From Woeseia sp037968755 (GTDB lineage: Bacteria; Pseudomonadota; Gammaproteobacteria; Steroidobacterales; Woeseiaceae), in NCBI GenBank assembly GCA_037968755.1, contig JBBKWB010000108.1, forward strand, positions 1-64,000: DNA of 64,000 bases, written 5' to 3'. Of the stretch, positions 33,982-43,755 are shown one piece after another. The translations under genes were made by a program, and so were the position numbers. The notes under the pieces were generated by a model. The model did not search any database. It had not been told where the DNA came from and saw only the letters and a list, made by a program, of their open reading frames with translations. The stretch's first letter is position 1. The number at the start of each line of letters is the position of its first letter.

Positions 33982-35742
33982 CTACTTGCTCTTCTTTCTC
34001 GGCATGTAGAGGTCAGTCAGCGAACCGTCAAAGCCTTCCGCGGCGAATGCGATAGTCTCAGACAAGGTCGGGTGCGGATGAATGGTCAGGCTGATGTCTG
34101 TGGCGTCAGCACCCATTTCCACTGCCAGGCCAATTTCCGAAATCAGGTCGCCGGCATGCGGACCAACAATTGCGCCACCCAGTACGCGGCCGGATTGCTT
34201 GTCGAACAGCAACTTCGTAAATCCTTCTGAACGACCGATCGACAATGCGCGACCGCTGGCTGCCCAGGGAATCTGAATTTTCTCGTAGTCAACGTCGTCT
34301 CGCTTTGCGTCGGTCTCTGTCAAGCCGCACCACGCGATTTCCGGATCGGTATAGGCAACGGACGGTATCGTTCGCGCATCGAACGCCACTTTCGCGCCGT
34401 GCGCCACTTCCGCCGCAACTTTGGCTTCATGCGTTGCTTTGTGGGCCAGCATGGGTCCGCCCGCAAGGTCGCCGATTGCGAAGATATGCGGCACATTCGT
34501 TCGCATCTGCTTGTCGACTTTGATGATGCCGCGTTGGTCAACGCTGACTCCGGCGTTCTCGGCCTTGAGTTTGTCGCCGTTGGCGCGCCGGCCAACAGCT
34601 ACCAGCACCCGGTCATAGAGCTCTTTTTCCGGGGCGCCCTCGCCTTCAAAACTCACTTCGATTCCGGGCGTAGTCGCACGCATGCCAGTGACTTTCGTTC
34701 CCAGCATTATTGCTTCATAACGCTTGTCGATAATTTTCCGGAACGGTCGCAACAGGTCCTGGTCCGTACCGGGCATCAGTGTCTTGGTCAACTCGACAAC
34801 GCTAATCCGGGTACCCAGCGCACTGTAAACGCAGGCCATCTCCAGACCGATAATGCCGCCGCCAACAACCAGCATTCTTTTTGGCAAGGGATCCAGCTCA
34901 AGCGCTCCGGTTGAATCAACGATGCGCTCATCGTCGGGCAGTCCCGGGATCATTGCGCTTTCCGAACCCGCCGCAATAATGCAGTGCTTGAAATCAATCG
35001 TCTCGCCAGTGTCCAGTTCAAGCCTGTTTGCCGACTGGAAACTGGCAACACCGTGTACAACTTTAACTTTGCGTTGTTTCGCAAGCTGCACAAGACCGCC
35101 GGTCAATTTACCGACGACCTCGTTCTTCCATTCGCGCAATTTCAGGGCGTCAATCCTGGGCTTACCGAAGCTGACACCGTGCTCTGCCATCGCAGCAGCT
35201 TCATCGACTACTTTGGCCGCATGCAGCAACGCTTTTGACGGGATACACCCAACGTTCAGGCAAACTCCGCCGAGCACCGGAAAGCGTTCCACCAGGATGA
35301 CCTGCATGCCGAGGTCAGCGGCACGAAAGGCAGCGGTGTAGCCGCCCGGTCCGGAGCCAATGACCACCATCTCGGCGGTGTGTGTTGCGTCACCCTTTGC
35401 CGCCGCCTGCGGAGCCGGGGCATCCGCAACAGCGGCGGTTTGCTCTGCGGGCGGCGTTGTGGTCGTTGAAGTGGCTGGCGCAGCGGCCGCTTCAGAGTTA
35501 TTTGCCGAGATGTAATCGAGTACCGGGTCGCCCTTTGAAATCCGGTCACCCACTTTGACCCGCAGCGCGGTGACTTTTCCAGCATCAGTGGCTGGCACAT
35601 CCATCGTGGCCTTGTCTGTCTCCAGCGTGACCACCGGATCTTCAGGCTGCAGCTCATCGCCCGCTTTCACCAGAATCTCGATAACCTCAACGTCTGCGAA
35701 GTCACCCAGATCAGGAACCGTCAGGGTTTTCTCATTGCTCAT
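33982..35742 (-). CDS. lpdA: Dihydrolipoyl dehydrogenase (E3) with N-terminal lipoyl domain
   Basis: A 586-residue flavoprotein reoxidising dihydrolipoamide in the pyruvate dehydrogenase complex. Residues 1-80 form a lipoyl domain with the modified lysine in ETDKATMDVP. A flexible Ala/Pro/Thr linker (~85-120) follows. The FAD domain begins GSGPGGYTAAFRAADLG, and the redox disulphide lies in GGVCLNVGCIPSK. NAD binding uses VGGGIIGLEMA. The catalytic His-Glu is in HPHPTLSE. E3 enzymes with an attached lipoyl domain are known in Neisseria, Xanthomonas and others. It lies 9 bp downstream of aceF. Confidence 0.96.
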   Translation of the reverse strand: MSNEKTLTVPDLGDFADVEVIEILVKAGDELQPEDPVVTLETDKATMDVPATDAGKVTALRVKVGDRISKGDPVLDYISANNSEAAAAPATSTTTTPPAEQTAAVADAPAPQAAAKGDATHTAEMVVIGSGPGGYTAAFRAADLGMQVILVERFPVLGGVCLNVGCIPSKALLHAAKVVDEAAAMAEHGVSFGKPRIDALKLREWKNEVVGKLTGGLVQLAKQRKVKVVHGVASFQSANRLELDTGETIDFKHCIIAAGSESAMIPGLPDDERIVDSTGALELDPLPKRMLVVGGGIIGLEMACVYSALGTRISVVELTKTLMPGTDQDLLRPFRKIIDKRYEAIMLGTKVTGMRATTPGIEVSFEGEGAPEKELYDRVLVAVGRRANGDKLKAENAGVSVDQRGIIKVDKQMRTNVPHIFAIGDLAGGPMLAHKATHEAKVAAEVAHGAKVAFDARTIPSVAYTDPEIAWCGLTETDAKRDDVDYEKIQIPWAASGRALSIGRSEGFTKLLFDKQSGRVLGGAIVGPHAGDLISEIGLAVEMGADATDISLTIHPHPTLSETIAFAAEGFDGSLTDLYMPRKKSK

Positions 35743-35751
35743 GCGAACCGC

Positions 35752-37389
35752 CTAGGGAATTGCTTGCAGCATCGCATCGACATCGTTCAATGCCTGCGAA
35801 AGGAATGTCGTAAAGCGCACGGCATAGGCGCCGTCAATTACGCGATGATCATAGGAGAACGACAGCGGCAGCATCAGCTTGGGTTCAAACGCTTCGCCGT
35901 TCCAGATAGGTTGAATCGACGAGCGGGACACACCGAGTATGGCAACCTCAGGTGCATTAACAATCGGCGTAAATGCTGTTCCACCAATTCCACCAAGACT
36001 TGAGACAGTAAAACTCGCGCCTTGCATCTGGTCGCCTTTTAGCTTGCCGTCACGCGCAGCTTTGGATAATTCGCCCAGCTGTGCGGCCAGTTCGTAGACG
36101 TCCATTTGATCGGCATCTTTGATGACCGGCACTACCAGTCCCTGATCGGTGTCAGCCGCGAACCCCAGGTGATAGTACTTTTTGTAAACCAGTGCGCTGC
36201 CATCGTTGGACAATGACGCATTCACTTTAGGAAATTCCCGCAGTGCACTGATGCAGGCTTTCATTACAAACGCCAGCGGTGTCAGTGAAATACCGCGTTC
36301 CTTCGCCGCACCTTTCAAGGTTTGTCGGCGCGCTTCCAGCTCCGTGATATCTGCAAGGTCATGCTGTGTAACGTGCGGAAGATTTATCCAGCTCGCTTGC
36401 AAGCGTGGACCGGAAATCTTCTGGATTCGGGTGAGCGGCTGCGAATCAATCTCGCCGAATTTGGCGAAGTCGACCTTTGGAACCTGCGGCAACGAAGCCG
36501 CAGCACCCTCGACGCTGGACTGACCGCTCATAACACTCTTCACAAACGCTTTGACGTCGTCGTGCAAAATACGGCTCTTATCGCCGCTGCCTTTGACCTG
36601 CGTCAGGTTAACGCCCAGTTCGCGTGCCAGTTTGCGTACTGAAGGACTGGCATGCGCAGTGGAAAAGCCAGCTTCGTCGATCGGCGGGAGTTCGCTCGGT
36701 ACGACTGCCTTGGAAGTCTTTTCTGCCGACTCCGCTTTGGCGGTAGGCGGCGCCTTTGCTGCGGCAGGCTTTTTCTCCGCCGGTGCCGCTTTGCTGGTTG
36801 GTGCTGCGGCCACTGCATCGACAATCAACACTGCTGCACCCTTCGATACTTTGTCGCCAACCGCCACGCTGACCGACTTTACGGTACCCGCAACAGTCGA
36901 TGGTACGTCCATTGTCGCTTTGTCCGTCTCAAGCGTAATCAGTGAGTCTTCTACTTTTATCTCATCGCCTGCACTGACCAGGACTTCAATAACTTCAACG
37001 TCATCAAAATCGCCGATATCGGGAACTACTACAGTTTGCTCGCCGGCCGGTTCAGCTGCGGCGCTGGCCGCCTCGGGCTCGGGTTCATCGGCGGCAACGC
37101 TTGCCGCGTCATCTGAACTTTCCGCTGGTGGCGCAGCGGTTGCTTCGGTTCCACCCTGCATGCGTCCAATTGAGTCGCCACTCGAAACCCGGTCACCCAC
37201 TTTGACCTTAATCGACTCGATCACGCCATCGGCTGGCGCCGGAACGTCCATCGTCGCCTTGTCGGTTTCCAGGCTGATGAGGCCATCCTCACGCGCGACG
37301 GTGTCGCCCGCCGATACCAGAACCTCAATGACTTCCACGTCGGAAAAATCACCGAGGTCGGGAATGATAATGTCAGTACTGTCCGACAC
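35752..37389 (-). CDS. aceF: Dihydrolipoyllysine acetyltransferase (PDH E2)
   Basis: A 545-residue E2 core subunit. Two lipoyl domains (residues ~4-80 and ~122-198) each carry ETDKATMDVP. Alanine/proline-rich linkers separate them and a peripheral-subunit-binding domain (HASPSVRKLARELGVNL, ~245-285). The catalytic CAT domain ends with HRVIDGAYAVRF (HxxxDG). It transfers the acetyl group to CoA. The low-complexity linkers explain the long antisense open frame at 36551-37462, which is not a gene. It follows aceE by 62 bp. Confidence 0.96.
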   Translation of the reverse strand: MSDSTDIIIPDLGDFSDVEVIEVLVSAGDTVAREDGLISLETDKATMDVPAPADGVIESIKVKVGDRVSSGDSIGRMQGGTEATAAPPAESSDDAASVAADEPEPEAASAAAEPAGEQTVVVPDIGDFDDVEVIEVLVSAGDEIKVEDSLITLETDKATMDVPSTVAGTVKSVSVAVGDKVSKGAAVLIVDAVAAAPTSKAAPAEKKPAAAKAPPTAKAESAEKTSKAVVPSELPPIDEAGFSTAHASPSVRKLARELGVNLTQVKGSGDKSRILHDDVKAFVKSVMSGQSSVEGAAASLPQVPKVDFAKFGEIDSQPLTRIQKISGPRLQASWINLPHVTQHDLADITELEARRQTLKGAAKERGISLTPLAFVMKACISALREFPKVNASLSNDGSALVYKKYYHLGFAADTDQGLVVPVIKDADQMDVYELAAQLGELSKAARDGKLKGDQMQGASFTVSSLGGIGGTAFTPIVNAPEVAILGVSRSSIQPIWNGEAFEPKLMLPLSFSYDHRVIDGAYAVRFTTFLSQALNDVDAMLQAIP

Positions 37390-37451
37390 TCAGTTACTCC
37401 AGTTTCGAATTTCGCTTTTGCCTGCGTCGTTATCTGTTCTGGCTGATCCGG

Positions 37452-40115
37452 TTACAACGTAACCGGATCTGGCTTTTCAGGGTCGATGCCGTATTTCTCT
37501 ATTGCCTGGGACACGGTCTTCTGGTCCAGCGCGCCATCATCGGCCAGCGCCTTGAGTGCCGTGATTGCGATATATCGCTTATCCACTTCGAAGTGCTGGC
37601 GCAGTGCCTTGCGCGCATCACTGCGCCCATAGCCATCGGTGCCAAGCGTCACATAGGTGCCGGGCACCCAGCGCTGAATCTGATCCGGTACTATTTTCAT
37701 GTAATCGGTCGCGGCGATGTAGGGGCCTTTGCGCTCGGCCATACAGGTTTCCAGGTAGCTCTTCCTGCTCGGATGTTCCGGGTGTAGCTGGTTCCAGCGT
37801 TCGACCGCCAACGCGTCGCGTCGCAGTTCATTGAAACTCGTCACAGACCAGACATCGGATGGAATTCCAAAGTCTTTCTTCAACAGCTCTGCCGCACCCA
37901 GGACTTCACGCAGGATGGTACCGGAGCCCATCAACTGCGGTCGTACCTGCCCCTGGTCGCCTACCTGTAACAGATACATCCCTTTCAGGATTCCGTCCTC
38001 AACACCACTTGGCATTGCCGGGTGTACGTAGTTCTCGTTCATGCAGGTGATGTAGAAGAAAATATTCTCTTGTTCACCAATCATCCGACGTATGCCGTCC
38101 TGGATGATTACCGCCAGTTCATATGCGTAGGTGGGATCGTAGGAAACACAGTTCGGAACAGTCGAAGAGATAACGAGGCTGTGTCCATCCTGATGTTGCA
38201 GGCCTTCACCCGCCAGCGTCGTGCGGCCAGCTGTGCCGCCAATAAGAAAGCCGCGGGATTGCTGATCGCCGCCGGCCCAGATGAAATCGCCGATCCGCTG
38301 GAAGCCGAACATCGAGTAATAGATAAAGAACGGCAAGGTTTGCACGTTATGATTGCTATACGACGTGCCGGACGCCAGCCACGAACAAAATGCGCCAGCT
38401 TCGTTAATGCCTTCCTCGAGAATCTGGCCTTTCTTGTCTTCACGATAGAACATCAGCTGATCCGCGTCCTGCGGTGTGTACAACTGGCCTTTCGACGAAT
38501 AAATACCAACCTGGCGGAACATGCCTTCCATGCCAAAGGTACGGGCCTCGTCAGGCACTATCGGCACGACGTACTTGCCAATCTGCTTGTCGCGAATCAA
38601 CGCTGAAATTATCCGCACGAACGCCATGGTTGTGGACGCTTCGCGCTCGCCAGTGCCTTCGAGCTGCGACTTGAACATTTCGAGCGGCGGAACGTGCAAC
38701 GACTCGGATTTCATTCGCCGCTGCGGAAGATAACCACCAAGCTTCTTGCGACGTTCGTGCAAGTACTCAATTTCATCACTGTTGGGCGCCGGTTTGCAGT
38801 ACGGCACGTTATCGATATCTTTGTCCGACACGGGAATATTGAAACGATCCCGGAACGCCTTCAGCGCTTCAACATCAAGTTTCTTTTGCTGGTGCGCGAT
38901 GTTCTGGCCTTCGCCAGCGGCGCCCATGCCAAATCCCTTTACGGTCTTGGCAAGTATCACTGTGGGCTGTCCCTTGTGATTGACTGCTGCATCATAGGCC
39001 GCGTGCACTTTCAGAGGATCATGCCCGCCTCGATTCAAATGCCAGATTTCGTCGTCAGACATGTTGGCGACCATCTCGGCCGTTTCCTTGAACTTGCCGA
39101 AGAAGTTTTCACGCACATAGGCGCCGCCCTTCGACTTGAAGTTCTGGTACTCGCCATCCACACACTCTTCCATGACGCGCCGCAAGAGGCCCTGGTGGTC
39201 TTTCGCTAACAGCGGATCCCAGCGCGAGCCCCAGACAACTTTTATAACGTTCCAGCCAGCTCCACTAAATGCCGCTTCCAGTTCCTGGATAATCTTGCCG
39301 TTGCCACGAACCGGGCCATCGAGACGTTGCAGATTGCAATTGACCACGAATACGAGATTGTCGAGCCCTTCACGAACCGGCATCGTGATGGCTCCCATGG
39401 ATTCCGGCTCATCCATTTCGCCGTCACCCATGAACGCCCAGACCTTGCGATCACTGACTGGAATCATCTCGCGATTCTCCAGGTAGCGCATGAAGCGCGC
39501 CTGGTAAATGGCCATCATGGGGCCTAGCCCCATCGACACAGTCGGGAACTGCCAAAAATCGGGCATCAACCAAGGATGCGGATAGGACGACAAACCACCA
39601 CCGCCGACTTCCTGGCGAAAACGGTTCAATTGATCGTCGCTTAGCCTGCCCTCAAGATAGGCACGTGCGTAGATACCCGGCGATGAGTGGCCCTGCATGA
39701 AAATCATGTCGCCGCCATGATCCGCTGATGGCGCACGCCAGAAGTGATTGAAGCCAACTTCGTAAAGCGTGGCAGACGACGCGTAACTGGAAATATGCCC
39801 GCCGTACTCGGTGTTCTTGCGATTGGCCTGCACCACCATGGCCATCGCGTTCCAGCGGATATACGCCTCAAGGCGACGCTCGATGGCACGGTCACCCGGG
39901 TATTCAGGTTGACGTCCCGTCGCGATCGTATTCAAGTACGCGGTATTCGGGCTGTACGGCAGATAGGCTCCTGATCGACGGGAAAAGTCGATCATTTGAT
40001 TCAATAGATAGTGGGCGCGCTCCGGTCCGTGCAGGCGCAGGACGGAATCAATGGACTCCAGCCACTCCCGGGTCTCGGTAGGGTCAATATCGTCAAATCT
40101 GCTGAAATCACTCAT
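37452..40115 (-). CDS. aceE: Pyruvate dehydrogenase E1 component, homodimeric type
   Basis: An 887-residue thiamine-diphosphate enzyme decarboxylating pyruvate. Length and domain order match E. coli AceE. The ThDP motif lies in GDGEMDEPESMGAI with the later NLQRLDGPVRGNGKI. Conserved blocks HSSPGIYARAYLEGRL, VPDEARTFGMEGMFRQ and GGTAGRTTLAGEGLQHQDGH follow. First gene of aceE-aceF-lpdA; no pdhR-type regulator lies next to it. The 123-bp gap upstream, shared with the divergent aminopeptidase, must hold its promoter but none is clear. Confidence 0.97.
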   Translation of the reverse strand: MSDFSRFDDIDPTETREWLESIDSVLRLHGPERAHYLLNQMIDFSRRSGAYLPYSPNTAYLNTIATGRQPEYPGDRAIERRLEAYIRWNAMAMVVQANRKNTEYGGHISSYASSATLYEVGFNHFWRAPSADHGGDMIFMQGHSSPGIYARAYLEGRLSDDQLNRFRQEVGGGGLSSYPHPWLMPDFWQFPTVSMGLGPMMAIYQARFMRYLENREMIPVSDRKVWAFMGDGEMDEPESMGAITMPVREGLDNLVFVVNCNLQRLDGPVRGNGKIIQELEAAFSGAGWNVIKVVWGSRWDPLLAKDHQGLLRRVMEECVDGEYQNFKSKGGAYVRENFFGKFKETAEMVANMSDDEIWHLNRGGHDPLKVHAAYDAAVNHKGQPTVILAKTVKGFGMGAAGEGQNIAHQQKKLDVEALKAFRDRFNIPVSDKDIDNVPYCKPAPNSDEIEYLHERRKKLGGYLPQRRMKSESLHVPPLEMFKSQLEGTGEREASTTMAFVRIISALIRDKQIGKYVVPIVPDEARTFGMEGMFRQVGIYSSKGQLYTPQDADQLMFYREDKKGQILEEGINEAGAFCSWLASGTSYSNHNVQTLPFFIYYSMFGFQRIGDFIWAGGDQQSRGFLIGGTAGRTTLAGEGLQHQDGHSLVISSTVPNCVSYDPTYAYELAVIIQDGIRRMIGEQENIFFYITCMNENYVHPAMPSGVEDGILKGMYLLQVGDQGQVRPQLMGSGTILREVLGAAELLKKDFGIPSDVWSVTSFNELRRDALAVERWNQLHPEHPSRKSYLETCMAERKGPYIAATDYMKIVPDQIQRWVPGTYVTLGTDGYGRSDARKALRQHFEVDKRYIAITALKALADDGALDQKTVSQAIEKYGIDPEKPDPVTL

Positions 40116-40292
40116 AAACTGTCCACTTGCCTGCCTGCATCACCTGTCTGGATTAACGCGGCGTGAATTAACAAGGGCGTCCTGCTAGGATCACCGCTCC
40201 ATCGCCCCGGCCGCCACCTACTTTGCCGCGCGCGGCCTTTGTCGCCGGTGCGCGTATTATGGCCTATGCTGACGCTAAAGGTTAGTACCGCA

Positions 40293-41828
40293 ATGCCAAG
40301 ATTTCCCGAAGGTAAATTCACTGGTAACCAAGTCCGGATCATCCAGACGACCGGCACACCCACAGAAAAAACATTCTCCGACATTGATCAGCTTTTGATT
40401 GCAGTGCCAATCAAAGCGTCCGCGACGGTCTGGAAGCGGCTGCCTCAGGGTAGCAAACTTAAAGCACTCCAGAAACGGTCGAAAGCGGGCAACGTTCCCG
40501 GCATCAGCCATCGAATGGACAACACGGCGCTTACCGCTGTGCACGTCGGCGAACTTGCGGAAGATGCGGAAACATTTGCACAGCTCGAATTCGCTCGAAA
40601 ATTGCTGGCGGCCGCCGTGTCCGGAAAAGCTGCCCGAATCGCCATTTGGGTTGAAGGTTTCTCCGCGGCACAACAGCTTGCAGTTATTAACGCGCTACTC
40701 GCGGCTGGCCTTGCCGCTGCATACGTATTGCCAGACTGCAAAACCAAACCCGCGCCGTCACCTGTTAAGTCGCTACGCCTGATTGCTCTGAAGAAAAAAC
40801 TGGATCTAAGTCGCCTGACAGCTGAAGCGGCGGGCAACAACCTGGCTCGCGCGTTGACCAGCCTGCCTCCGAACAAGCTGGATGCGCGCGCGTACTGCCG
40901 GGTTCTGCAAACACTTGCGAAAGACAATGGCTGGCAGTTCAAAAAATACGGCGTAGCGGCGCTGCGAAAAAAGAACGCTGGAGCGTTTCTCGCTGTCGCA
41001 CAAGGCAATGATGACGACAGCGCCGCAATCGTGCATCTGCGCTATCGCCCAGGTGGCAAAAAGGCCAGGTCGCCCGCTCTCAGCCTGGTCGGCAAAGGTA
41101 TTATCTTCGACACGGGCGGCACTAACCTGAAGCCATTTAACGCAATGCTGGACATGCACGTCGACATGGGCGGCAGCGCAGTCGCTGTAGGCTCCTTGCT
41201 AACCATCACGGAAATGAAGCTGCCCTATGCAGTCGACTGCTGGCTCGCAATTACCGAGAATCGTACTGGACCACATGCTTACAAATCGCAGGACGTCGTT
41301 ACCGCGGCAAACGGCAAAACTATTCAGGTAATCCATACAGACGCAGAAGGCCGTATGGCCCTCGCAGACCTGCTGCATTTCGCGTGTGAAGATAAACCGG
41401 ACCTGATGATCGACTATGCCACCCTGACCGGCGCCTGCGTAACTGCCGTTACCACGCGCTACAGCGGTGTATTTACGAACCGTCCCGATCTGCACCCGAT
41501 TCTGAAACGCAGCGGTCGCGACAGTGGCGAACGGGTTTGGCCGTTTCCGGTCGACAAGGAATTCCTCGCTGAACTTTCCAGTGAAACGGCGGATATCAAA
41601 CAATGCTCGCCAAGCGCAGGCGGCGACCACATTCTGGCAGCTACATTCCTCAACGAATTTGTCGCGGATTCCATACCGTGGGTGCATGTCGACCTCAGCG
41701 CTTGTATGCGCAAAGGCGGCCTCGCGCACATTCCAACCACGATCACCGGCTTTGGTGTTCGATTTACAATGAATTTGTTGCTTGACCAGCATATGCTGGG
41801 CGGCCCGCCACCCTCATCGCGAAAATGA
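40293..41828 (+). CDS. M17 leucyl aminopeptidase family protein
   Basis: About 511 residues. An N-terminal macrodomain-like region precedes the two-metal peptidase domain. Metal and catalytic residues are all present: K in VGKGIIFDTGG with its D, D in HVDMGG, and D, E and R in HTDAEGRM. LPPNKLDARAY and YATLTGACVTAV also match M17 peptidases, which remove N-terminal residues from peptides in the cytosol. ATG 40293 follows AAAGG and is chosen because TATTAT at 40255-40260 leaves little leader for ATG 40266. Start uncertain. Convergence to PepA or PepB type cannot be decided by eye. Confidence 0.85.
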   Translation: MPRFPEGKFTGNQVRIIQTTGTPTEKTFSDIDQLLIAVPIKASATVWKRLPQGSKLKALQKRSKAGNVPGISHRMDNTALTAVHVGELAEDAETFAQLEFARKLLAAAVSGKAARIAIWVEGFSAAQQLAVINALLAAGLAAAYVLPDCKTKPAPSPVKSLRLIALKKKLDLSRLTAEAAGNNLARALTSLPPNKLDARAYCRVLQTLAKDNGWQFKKYGVAALRKKNAGAFLAVAQGNDDDSAAIVHLRYRPGGKKARSPALSLVGKGIIFDTGGTNLKPFNAMLDMHVDMGGSAVAVGSLLTITEMKLPYAVDCWLAITENRTGPHAYKSQDVVTAANGKTIQVIHTDAEGRMALADLLHFACEDKPDLMIDYATLTGACVTAVTTRYSGVFTNRPDLHPILKRSGRDSGERVWPFPVDKEFLAELSSETADIKQCSPSAGGDHILAATFLNEFVADSIPWVHVDLSACMRKGGLAHIPTTITGFGVRFTMNLLLDQHMLGGPPPSSRK

Positions 41829-41838
41829 TCCGAATACT

Positions 41839-42519
41839 GTGAGTAAACCTTTCGCAATCGCGGACCGCTTCCGCGGCTTCCTGCCTGTAGTCGTTGATGT
41901 CGAAACCGGTGGCTTTAATTCGCAAACGGATGCTTTGCTGGAGATCGCCGCTGTCCTGGTCGAGGCACAAGACGACGGCACGCTGATCCGCGGCGAAACA
42001 TTTCGTTATCACGTCAAACCATTTGCAGGCTCTAACATGGAGCCTGCGTCAATGGCTGTGAACGGCATTGATCCGAATCACCCTTTGCGCCCTGCGATAG
42101 ACGAAAGGGATGCTATGCAACGGATCTTCCGGGAAGTTCGTCGGGCGGTACGTGATGCAGGTTGCACACGCGCCATACTGGTCGGTCACAATGCTTCTTT
42201 CGACCTCGGCTTCGTTAACGCCGCTGTCGAACGCGTTGCCATCAAACGTAATCCATTCCACCCCTTCAGTGCATTCGATACCGCAACACTATGCGGCCTC
42301 GCTTACGGCCAGACTGTGCTGGCACGTGCGGTTAAGGCGGCGGGCATGAGCTGGGATGAAACGCAGGCGCATTCAGCAGCATACGATGCAGAAATGACCA
42401 CGGATATTTTTTGCGATGTCATCAACCGATTCAAACCGGTGTATGACGCAGCCAACGCGCAACCAGACTGGGAGTCCGTGAAAAGCGAGACCGACAGCAG
42501 CGGCCACGCGCCCGGGTAA
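41839..42519 (+). CDS. rnt: Ribonuclease T
   Basis: A 226-residue DEDDh 3'-5' exoribonuclease that trims tRNA and other small RNA 3' ends. Catalytic residues sit in VVVDVETGGF (D, E), GHNASFDLGF (D) and HSAAYDAEMT (H, D). The block YHVKPFAGSNMEPASMAVNGI is typical of RNase T rather than DNA polymerase epsilon. GTG 41839 is the only plausible start, 10 bp after the aminopeptidase stop. It converges on grxD with no bases between the stops, and rnt-grxD adjacency is common in gammaproteobacteria. Confidence 0.95.
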   Translation: MSKPFAIADRFRGFLPVVVDVETGGFNSQTDALLEIAAVLVEAQDDGTLIRGETFRYHVKPFAGSNMEPASMAVNGIDPNHPLRPAIDERDAMQRIFREVRRAVRDAGCTRAILVGHNASFDLGFVNAAVERVAIKRNPFHPFSAFDTATLCGLAYGQTVLARAVKAAGMSWDETQAHSAAYDAEMTTDIFCDVINRFKPVYDAANAQPDWESVKSETDSSGHAPG

Positions 42520-42840
42520 CTACTTCTCGTCGTTGCCCAGTAGCGTTTTCAGCTCACCCGAGTTGAACATTTCAACAACAATATCGCAGCCGCCGACCAG
42601 CTCACCGTTCACGTAGAGCTGTGGGAATGTTGGCCAGTTCGAATACTCTTTAAGTCCCTCGCGAATCTCCGGGTCCTCAAAAATATTCACGAATGCAAAC
42701 GGCTTGCCAACCGCCTTGAGCGCAGCTACGGTTTGCCCGGAAAATCCGCATTGTGGAAAATCCGGCGTGCCCTTCATGTACAGCAGCACCTGGTTCTCTT
42801 TGAGCTGGGATTCAATTCTTTCGTTTACATTTGCAGTCAC
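42520..42840 (-). CDS. grxD: Monothiol glutaredoxin 4
   Basis: A 106-residue monothiol glutaredoxin with the active site PQCGFSGQ. GTPDFPQCGFS, WPTFPQLYVNGELVGGCDIV and a C-terminal helix complete the Grx4 fold. It binds a 2Fe-2S cluster with glutathione and delivers clusters to recipient proteins. It is transcribed toward rnt. The stops are adjacent, so antisense overlap of the transcripts is likely. Confidence 0.97.
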   Translation of the reverse strand: MTANVNERIESQLKENQVLLYMKGTPDFPQCGFSGQTVAALKAVGKPFAFVNIFEDPEIREGLKEYSNWPTFPQLYVNGELVGGCDIVVEMFNSGELKTLLGNDEK

Positions 42841-42929
42841 TGTCGTGTCTCTCTATTAGATTGTTAGCATCGCCCGGACGCCAATATGGGCCCGGCCGCA
42901 ATTGATTCAAGGAAGCCGCGCCGAAAATA

Positions 42930-43268
42930 CTATTCGATTACGACCTTTAGCTGGTTGTCGACCGTCTGTACAGCATCAACGGACGACGCGATCTCACCAG
43001 CCCGCACACGGGCCTCGTAACTTCCAACTGTACCGCGCAATGTCACCCGGTTGGCGTAGGTATCAACGTTTACGTTGAATGCACTGACTTCGCTGTCGGC
43101 AATCAGGCGGCTCTTGATCGAGGCGGTCGTCGCGCCATCTCGGGTCACCTGGGACGCAGACCGCTCGTCTTTGCCCAGTTGATAGCCGCCTGCTGCAGCT
43201 CCGCCCACCATGAGCGCCGTGCAACCCGACAGGAGCATTAGTGCACATATTGTTACCAGTACTCGCAT
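42930..43268 (-). CDS. BON-domain outer-membrane lipoprotein
   Basis: A 112-residue lipoprotein with lipobox LLSGC (MRVLVTICALMLLSGC). After a glycine-rich stretch (VGGAAAGGYQLGKDE) comes a single BON domain: TASIKSRLIADSEVSAFNVNVDTYANRVTLRGTV with the typical VxGxV-like ending. BON proteins such as DolP/OsmY bind phospholipid and support the envelope; DolP has two BON domains, this one. Start ATG 43268. It is followed after 89 bp by grxD on the same strand. Confidence 0.87.
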   Translation of the reverse strand: MRVLVTICALMLLSGCTALMVGGAAAGGYQLGKDERSASQVTRDGATTASIKSRLIADSEVSAFNVNVDTYANRVTLRGTVGSYEARVRAGEIASSVDAVQTVDNQLKVVIE

Positions 43269-43337
43269 CTATGTTCCTCGGTCGGCCATAATCAGCGGGC
43301 AATTGTACGCCAGATAGGCAGCAGAGATGCAAACTGC

Positions 43338-43529
43338 TCAGCTCCGGCGCGCTGCCAGCTCCCGCAACAAGTCGCGTTGCTGTGCGGCGGTCAAGGTCGA
43401 CCAGGCTACGATCTCATCGAGGGTACGCAGGCAACCGAGACAAATATTGTTGTCATCAAGCGTACACAGGCGAATACACGGCGATGGCGGCCGCGACTCG
43501 TCCTGCGGCGGCTCAGCGGATTTGCTCAT
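43338..43529 (-). CDS. DUF1289 small cysteine-motif protein
   Basis: A 63-residue protein. The family core reads SPCIRLCTLDDNNICLGCLRTLDEIVAWSTL, with four cysteines that likely bind an Fe-S cluster or zinc, then a helix ending ELAARRS. DUF1289 function is not established. ATG 43529 is used; a TTG four codons upstream is possible. It precedes the BON lipoprotein by 69 bp and may be co-transcribed. Confidence 0.85.
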   Translation of the reverse strand: MSKSAEPPQDESRPPSPCIRLCTLDDNNICLGCLRTLDEIVAWSTLTAAQQRDLLRELAARRS

Positions 43530-43659
43530 GAGCGTTGGCAAAAAAATCTGCCTGAAAATTTTTAGCGTTGTATTTCATAGTCTTATGGACTTTTCTCGGC
43601 TGACCGAAGCAACACTGGCCGGGACCAGAATGGCGGGGGATTTTACGCGCACCAGCCTC

Positions 43660-43665
43660 TATAAT
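43660..43665 (+). promoter_or_regulatory. Candidate -10 box for the PuuD-like gene
   Basis: Perfect TATAAT in the 226-bp divergent gap between DUF1289 and the PuuD-like gene, about 90 bp before its ATG. The -35 is weak. Confidence 0.4.
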
Positions 43666-43755
43666 AGCGCCACGCTTGGCCAGAGCGGGCATAAGCTCTC
43701 CTGGAAATTTCCGACAACAAAGCGATACCTAGAATAATCGTCAGGGAGATAAAAA

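Noticed and set aside
36551..37462. 303-codon Ser/Thr/Ala-rich open frame antisense to aceF
   Set aside because: It mirrors the repetitive lipoyl domains and Ala/Pro linkers of E2. Its low complexity is a reflection, not a gene.
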